A DNA stretch of 26,426 bases, from the NCBI GenBank assembly GCA_020630355.1, contig JAHDBO010000002.1, positions 1 to 26,426 of the forward strand, written 5' to 3'. The stretch comes from Saprospiraceae bacterium (GTDB lineage: Bacteria; Bacteroidota; Bacteroidia; Chitinophagales; Saprospiraceae). Each line of letters begins with the position of its first letter. Positions within the stretch are counted from its first letter, which is position 1. The position numbers and the translations under genes were made by a program. The notes under the pieces were generated by a model that saw only the letters and a program-made list of their open reading frames with translations, had not been told where the DNA came from and searched no databases. Shown piece by piece: positions 22,171 through 26,426 of this stretch.

Positions 22171-23979
22171 TTAAAAATCATTTGGTCTGTTATCAATATT
22201 CATTCGAACACCTCCGCCAATAATACCTGTTTTAGAAGATTGGCTATCTACTGCACTTTCTTTATTTCTATATTGATAAAAAACCTCAAAATACATATTG
22301 TGAAAAAACTGATAACTGGCGTTCACAGAAGCAAACATTTGTTTAGCATTTGCGCCCTGCCCAATCTCGTTTCCGAAATCATTCACACGTGTTCCACTTG
22401 GTGATAAAATATTACTACCATAATTCCCTCCTATGTCTTCTCCATAATCGGTGTAAATCACACTGGCATTCAAAACCAAAGGCTTTGCAATGGGCTGATA
22501 CCTCAACCTAAAAATATACTCTTTGAAATTAGCACCTTGCGGGTGCGCCAAAGGTTGGTTATAATGCGCTACCGTTGCCGAGCTATCTCTGTGTGTATAC
22601 ATAAAAGGGCGTACTAGGTTAAATTCTGCTTGGGCATCCAAATGGTCAATCCCAAAGGCATCAATGTACTTCAAACCTGCTTGGATACCATACTTGTTGG
22701 CCCACCATCCTCGGCGCTCTATGAACAATTCATCAAATTTGAACTCATCCAAAACTAGCTGACCATACAAGGAAAAACGTTTCATAAAATCCCAACGGAA
22801 GTCTATACCTGCTAATACATTATCAGGGCTTCCTATCATTTGCTCGACCGTTCTATACAAGATAATCGGGTTGAGATATTGCAACTCAAAATTATTGTTC
22901 CTATTGAATATTACCGTTTCAAAGACACCGACGTTGAGGTTCTTGGTAAGATTGATGCTTAAATGATGCGTCGCCATATATTTTTTACCCAACAACCCAT
23001 CTCCTCCCGCATTTCTATTCCCTTCTACTGCCAGTTCCGTAAAGAGATTCTGGTAATGGAATTTCCAAACACGCCAATTCAGTTTCAAGTAAAAATAGTT
23101 GTTGGCAAAATCTGACAAGATAAGCGAACGATAACCATTACCAATGAAATGCTGTCCATGCCCCAACTGCATCGAGAAATGCTTGGTCGCATTGAAGCCT
23201 ACATGCCCTTGACCGTTCAAATAATCAAAGGCATTCGTGGAATTAAATACAGTGCTATTGAAATTTTTGTAAAACCCTGCCCCAGGCACTGCCAAATCTC
23301 GCCCTATCCGCTCATTGATGTAATTGGCAAAACGTGCTTGTGTCTCGAGTATATTGGCAGAAAACCAAATCCTGTCATCTATAACCCCTCGTAAGCGAAT
23401 ACCTCTTTGATTGAAAAAATTCAGTTCTTCTTCTCCTTGTTCCTTCGCTATCCTAAAATTCAAAATAGGGTTTAACCGAAGTTTGAAGTAACGTTCATTG
23501 ACTTCAATAAGATTGGCGGGCGTTTTATAAAAGAAATTAAGGATGGGCTTTTCTCTATAAATATATTTATCGCTTTGTTCGACTTGTTGATAGTCTTTTC
23601 TTAATTTATAGGTGTAGAAAACTTTGTTGCTGTCAATATACTCCTTCTCAAAAGCACGTTGATTTTTATCGTTCAGGTTCGTAGTCGGAACATCTAAAAC
23701 ATCTAGCCATTCATTGTTATCTTTATACAACCAAAAAATATCGTGTCTATCCTTCGAAGATAAAACACTACGTACCGTATCCATCCTTAAAGCATAGCGA
23801 GCCACATCTCCTCTGGTGTAGTACTTTAGACTTGTGTGAAAATTGGGTTGTACGCCTGTTTTAATCCTTAATCGTTCTAGTATATGATAGGCATCACTGT
23901 TCAAAGGAACTTCCGACCCTTGCGTAAATGCCAAAGTAGACCATAAAAGAAAAGATATAGAAAAGGTTAGTTTTCTCAT
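22171..23979 (-). CDS. Wzi-like outer-membrane beta-barrel protein
   Basis: 602 residues from the ATG at 23979; another ATG at 23997 would add six residues. The signal peptide is MRKLTFSISFLLWSTLAFTQ. An N-terminal region (about 20-110) with PLNSDAYHILERLRIKTGV and KYYTRGDVARYALRMDT precedes a long region of alternating aromatic strands (FKLRLNPILNFRI, IWFSANILETQARF, NYFYLKLNWRVWKFHYQNLF, FDWRWDFMKRFSLYGQLVL-like segments, YFEVFYQYRNKES) ending RMNIDNRPNDF. This fits a large outer-membrane barrel of the capsule-assembly Wzi type, many of which are just called hypothetical in Bacteroidota. It lies between mlaF and a GT2 glycosyltransferase, consistent with surface polysaccharide display, but no direct functional motif is visible. 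Confidence 0.72.
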   Translation of the reverse strand: MRKLTFSISFLLWSTLAFTQGSEVPLNSDAYHILERLRIKTGVQPNFHTSLKYYTRGDVARYALRMDTVRSVLSSKDRHDIFWLYKDNNEWLDVLDVPTTNLNDKNQRAFEKEYIDSNKVFYTYKLRKDYQQVEQSDKYIYREKPILNFFYKTPANLIEVNERYFKLRLNPILNFRIAKEQGEEELNFFNQRGIRLRGVIDDRIWFSANILETQARFANYINERIGRDLAVPGAGFYKNFNSTVFNSTNAFDYLNGQGHVGFNATKHFSMQLGHGQHFIGNGYRSLILSDFANNYFYLKLNWRVWKFHYQNLFTELAVEGNRNAGGDGLLGKKYMATHHLSINLTKNLNVGVFETVIFNRNNNFELQYLNPIILYRTVEQMIGSPDNVLAGIDFRWDFMKRFSLYGQLVLDEFKFDELFIERRGWWANKYGIQAGLKYIDAFGIDHLDAQAEFNLVRPFMYTHRDSSATVAHYNQPLAHPQGANFKEYIFRLRYQPIAKPLVLNASVIYTDYGEDIGGNYGSNILSPSGTRVNDFGNEIGQGANAKQMFASVNASYQFFHNMYFEVFYQYRNKESAVDSQSSKTGIIGGGVRMNIDNRPNDF

Positions 23980-24018
23980 CGAAAAAAATGCTTGCATGAT
24001 TGAATTTGTTTGGTAATA

Positions 24019-24026
24019 CAAATTTA
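24019..24026 (-). promoter_or_regulatory. -7 element upstream of the Wzi-like gene
   Basis: Minus-strand TAAATTTG matches TAnnTTTG and places the transcript start about 30 bases before the ATG at 23979, supporting that start region. No -33 TTG is seen. Confidence 0.45.
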
Positions 24027-24117
24027 GCAAAAAGGGGATAAGTCCCTGTTTTTGCGACGAGAATGTCTACACTAAATACAAAATGAATGATGAGGGACTA
24101 AAAGAACTGGATAAAAA

Positions 24118-24882
24118 TCATCCCCTATTCAATGCAGAGGCACGCAATCGTTTCAAGAATGGGGAAGCAAATATAAATTCTTGTAGCAATTGGTTCTCGC
24201 TCTCTAAGACTTCGGCCTTATTTCCTATCCAAGCCAATTCCCCCAAATGCAATAGCACGATTTTATCTCCGATTTCCATCACAGAGTTCATATCGTGCGT
24301 ATTGATAACCGTTGTGATGTTATTATCTTTCGTAATATCGCTGATGAGCTCATCAATAACGATGGAAGTCTTAGGGTCGAGTCCAGAGTTGGGTTCGTCA
24401 CAAAAAAGATACTTTGGTTCTTGCACGATAGCACGAGCGATACCAACCCTTTTTTGCATTCCACCAGAGATTTCTCCAGGATATTTCTTGTTGGCGTCCT
24501 TTAACGTAACCCGTTCCAAGCAATAGTCTACTTGTTTTTGCTTCTCCTTTTTGGTCATATTGGAAAACATATCTAAAGGAAACCGAACGTTTTCTTCTAC
24601 CGTCAAGGAATCAAAAAGGGCGTTGCCTTGGAAAAGCATCCCCACTTCTTTCCTAATTCCCTTGAGCTGTTTCTTGTTCAGAGCACTGAAATTAACACTA
24701 TCATACCAAACAGCTCCATCCGTCGGGGTGAACAACCCAACCAGAATTTTCAGAAAAACCGTCTTCCCAGCCCCACTTCGTCCTATAATGAGATTGGTTT
24801 TCCCTTTTTCGAAGGTCACATCAATGCCCTTCAAGACCTCATTCTCTCCAAAAGATTTTTTTATGCCTTCCGCTCTTATCAT
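24118..24882 (-). CDS. mlaF: MlaF-type ABC transporter ATPase
   Basis: 254 residues, cytoplasmic ATPase of the MCE/Mla phospholipid transport system. Motifs: Walker A GRSGAGKT (34-41), Q-loop MLFQGNALFDSLTVEENV (Q85), signature ISGGMQKR (138-145), Walker B YLFCDEP (158-164) followed by NSGLDP, and the H-loop NTHDM (H196). The GNALFDSLTV stretch and GMQKRVGIARA are typical of MlaF rather than of import or export ABC ATPases in general. It is 9 bases after mlaE, forming a two-gene unit. The MlaD/MCE substrate-binding gene expected near mlaF in many species is not next to it; the Wzi-like gene follows instead. Confidence 0.92.
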   Translation of the reverse strand: MIRAEGIKKSFGENEVLKGIDVTFEKGKTNLIIGRSGAGKTVFLKILVGLFTPTDGAVWYDSVNFSALNKKQLKGIRKEVGMLFQGNALFDSLTVEENVRFPLDMFSNMTKKEKQKQVDYCLERVTLKDANKKYPGEISGGMQKRVGIARAIVQEPKYLFCDEPNSGLDPKTSIVIDELISDITKDNNITTVINTHDMNSVMEIGDKIVLLHLGELAWIGNKAEVLESENQLLQEFIFASPFLKRLRASALNRG

Positions 24883-24891
24883 CCTTCTTTG

Positions 24892-25635
24892 TTAAGTCAA
24901 AATCAATGCGATTACATAATCCGCAATCAAAATCAAAATATCACTATATACAACCGCATTCGTACTTGCAGCACCCAGTTCTATACTTCCCCCTTTTACA
25001 TGGTAGCCTTGGTAGCAAGAAACACCGGTCAGGATAAACCCAAAGACCAATGCTTTGACAAACATCATCACCACATTATACGACTGAAAATAATACCTCA
25101 AGCCTTGGTCAAACTCCGCACTGGAGATGATACCACTTGGCACACTTGCCAAATAGCCACCAAATATCCCTACAAATGCCGCTATCGCCACCAACATCGG
25201 TATCATGACTAACGCGGCAATCACTCTTGGCATCACCAAATAAGCAACCGTATTGACCCCCATGATTTCCATCGCATCTATATGCTCTTTTTGGCGCATC
25301 CCCCCTATTTCCGCAGCAATATTTGAGCCTACCTTACCAGCCAGCACCAAACAGGTAATCGTTGGTGCCAACTCGATAATCGTACTATCTCGCACAATAT
25401 AACCGATGTAGTACATCGGCACGAAACTATCGCTCAACTGGTAGGCAAACTGAACCGCTGTTACCGCACCAATAAACACTGCGATCAAACATACAATCAA
25501 TAAAGAACCTACTCCAATATCATTCATCTGCCTAGCCGTCTCTTTCCAGTACATCGTCCAGTTTTCTGGACGAGCAAAGCCCCGTCTCAGCATCATCACA
25601 AAACGACCAAAATGATATAGGATATTCAAATTCAT
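24892..25635 (-). CDS. mlaE: MlaE-type ABC permease
   Basis: 247 residues from the ATG at 25635; the frame runs upstream only to a TTG and that extension is not conserved-looking. An inner-membrane permease of the MCE system, moving phospholipids between the outer and inner membranes. About five or six hydrophobic segments. Landmarks: an amphipathic N-terminal interfacial helix, VFIGAVTAVQFAYQL, the signature ELAPTITCLVLAGKVGSNIA with EIGGMRQKEHIDAMEIMGVN, and PRVIAALVMIPMLV. Followed directly by mlaF. Confidence 0.93.
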   Translation of the reverse strand: MNLNILYHFGRFVMMLRRGFARPENWTMYWKETARQMNDIGVGSLLIVCLIAVFIGAVTAVQFAYQLSDSFVPMYYIGYIVRDSTIIELAPTITCLVLAGKVGSNIAAEIGGMRQKEHIDAMEIMGVNTVAYLVMPRVIAALVMIPMLVAIAAFVGIFGGYLASVPSGIISSAEFDQGLRYYFQSYNVVMMFVKALVFGFILTGVSCYQGYHVKGGSIELGAASTNAVVYSDILILIADYVIALILT

Positions 25636-25775
25636 GGGAAGCGCTTCTAAGGCTACAACAGAATCGTTGGAATGCAAGTTTAGATTTCACTACAAAGAAA
25701 AGTAAATATATGGCTTCAAAAAATAGAATACCACTTTATTTGCACGTATCAGCTCATCATCCTTCAAATTTTGGC

Positions 25776-25783
25776 TACTTTTG
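25776..25783 (+). promoter_or_regulatory. -7 element for the dehydrogenase gene
   Basis: A perfect TACTTTTG octamer, 21 bases before the ATG at 25805; no -33 TTG at the standard distance. The octamer is identical to those before batE and icmF. Confidence 0.5.
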
Positions 25784-25804
25784 ATAAAGAAATTAATCAA
25801 ATCT

Positions 25805-26426
25805 ATGAATGCAATTATAACTGGCGCAACGAAAGGAATCGGTCGTGCTATTGCCGAACTTTTTGCCCAAGAGGGTATCAATCTCGCTATCTGTGCCAGA
25901 AATGAAGCAGAACTGGCAAGCTGCAAAAATAGCCTTGAATCAACTTATGGCATCCAAGTCTTGACACAAGTGGTCGATGTGAGCGACAAGGGGGCCGTCT
26001 TGGCTTTCGCCGAAATGATACGTTCCAATTGGCAACAAATCGATGTGCTTGTCAATAACGCTGGTGTTTTTCTGCCTGGCGCCATCAACGAAGAAGCCGA
26101 TGGCGCACTAGAAAAAATGATCAACACCAATTTGTACAGTGCTTATCATTTGACTAGGGCCCTGCTCCCAACCATGCTTCCACAAGGGAAAGGACACATT
26201 TTTAATATGTGCTCTATCGCCAGTCAAATTGCCTATCCTAATGGCGGTTCTTATAGTATTTCCAAGTTTGCGCTGCTAGGTTTTTCAAAAGTACTCCGGG
26301 AAGAACTCAAAGAAAAAGGGATCAAAGTAACGGCTATCTTGCCAGGGGCTACTTGGTCCAATTCTTGGGCAGGTGTTGATTTGCCAGAAAGTCGTTTGAT
26401 GCAGGCCAACGACATTGCCATCGCTG
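25805..26426 (+). CDS. Short-chain dehydrogenase/reductase, 3' end beyond window
   Basis: 207 residues visible, probably about 30 missing. A classical SDR Rossmann fold: TGATKGIG (6-13) for the cofactor, DVS (58-60), NNAG (84-87), catalytic S137 or S140 in CSIAS, Y150 and K154 in YSISK, and N109 in NTNL. ILPGATWSNSW follows the active site. Residues after the second strand (ARNEAEL, Arg32) favour NADP(H). The NNAG...YSISKFALLGFSKVLREEL pattern is of the FabG/3-ketoacyl reductase-like type, but the substrate cannot be told. Divergent from mlaE across about 170 bases. Confidence 0.9.
   Translation, partial: MNAIITGATKGIGRAIAELFAQEGINLAICARNEAELASCKNSLESTYGIQVLTQVVDVSDKGAVLAFAEMIRSNWQQIDVLVNNAGVFLPGAINEEADGALEKMINTNLYSAYHLTRALLPTMLPQGKGHIFNMCSIASQIAYPNGGSYSISKFALLGFSKVLREELKEKGIKVTAILPGATWSNSWAGVDLPESRLMQANDIAIA

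Noticed and set aside
24083..24526. Plus-strand frame over mlaF
   Set aside because: A shadow of mlaF, whose ATPase motifs are intact on the minus strand.
1..26426. CRISPR array, prophage, insertion sequence or defence island
   Set aside because: No regularly spaced direct repeats, transposase, integrase or phage-type genes are visible; the tRNA at the edge has no integrase or att duplication next to it in this window.

Overview
The window looks like chromosomal DNA of a member of the Bacteroidota. Three things support this. A secreted protein at 11751-12737 ends in a type IX secretion (T9SS) type A sorting domain. Octamers matching the Bacteroidota -7 promoter element TAnnTTTG lie in front of several genes. 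The gene repertoire (BatE, a fused isobutyryl-CoA mutase, MbnP/MbnH lipoproteins, an mreBCD-mrdA cluster, MlaEF) is typical of the phylum. The family cannot be fixed from this sequence; a Saprospiria-like marine or sludge organism is only a guess.

Layout. 1-49: end of a tRNA-Asn. 415-4478: mostly singly transcribed genes, namely a two-helix membrane protein, a coiled-coil lipoprotein, a secreted beta-sandwich protein, a BatE-like TPR/SH3 protein, a Mn-type superoxide dismutase and a membrane-anchored unknown. 4700-7861: a tight four-gene plus-strand operon with two MbnP-like lipoproteins, the diheme MbnH/MauG-type peroxidase lipoprotein, and methylglyoxal synthase, which overlaps mbnH by one base. 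7981-11364: a full IcmF (B12 domain, MeaB-like G domain and mutase in one chain). 11751-12737: a T9SS cargo protein. 12867-15142: an MscS channel, a GyrI-like domain protein and a small outer-membrane barrel, packed end to end. 15154-16290: a PhoA-type alkaline phosphatase lipoprotein. 16412-20885 (minus): mreB-mreC-mreD-mrdA, the elongasome cluster, without an adjacent rodA. 21245-25635 (minus): mlaE-mlaF, a Wzi-like outer-membrane barrel and a GT2 glycosyltransferase. 25805-end: the start of a short-chain dehydrogenase.

The most interesting system is the MbnP-MbnP-MbnH cassette. In characterised pairs, MbnH oxidises the first Trp of a WxW motif in MbnP to kynurenine, which creates a Cu(I) site. 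Here the second MbnP keeps a Trp pair (as WxxW) and candidate His ligands. The first MbnP contains no tryptophan at all and lacks the late His, so it cannot be modified the same way. The operon is preceded by an ~85-bp repeat that also lies upstream of the small membrane gene at 415. The other notable signals are non-coding: a 149-bp MITE-like inverted-repeat element between mreB and mreC, a GC-rich perfect palindrome shared between that element and a second composite palindrome upstream of the glycosyltransferase, and several nested dyads between icmF and the T9SS gene.
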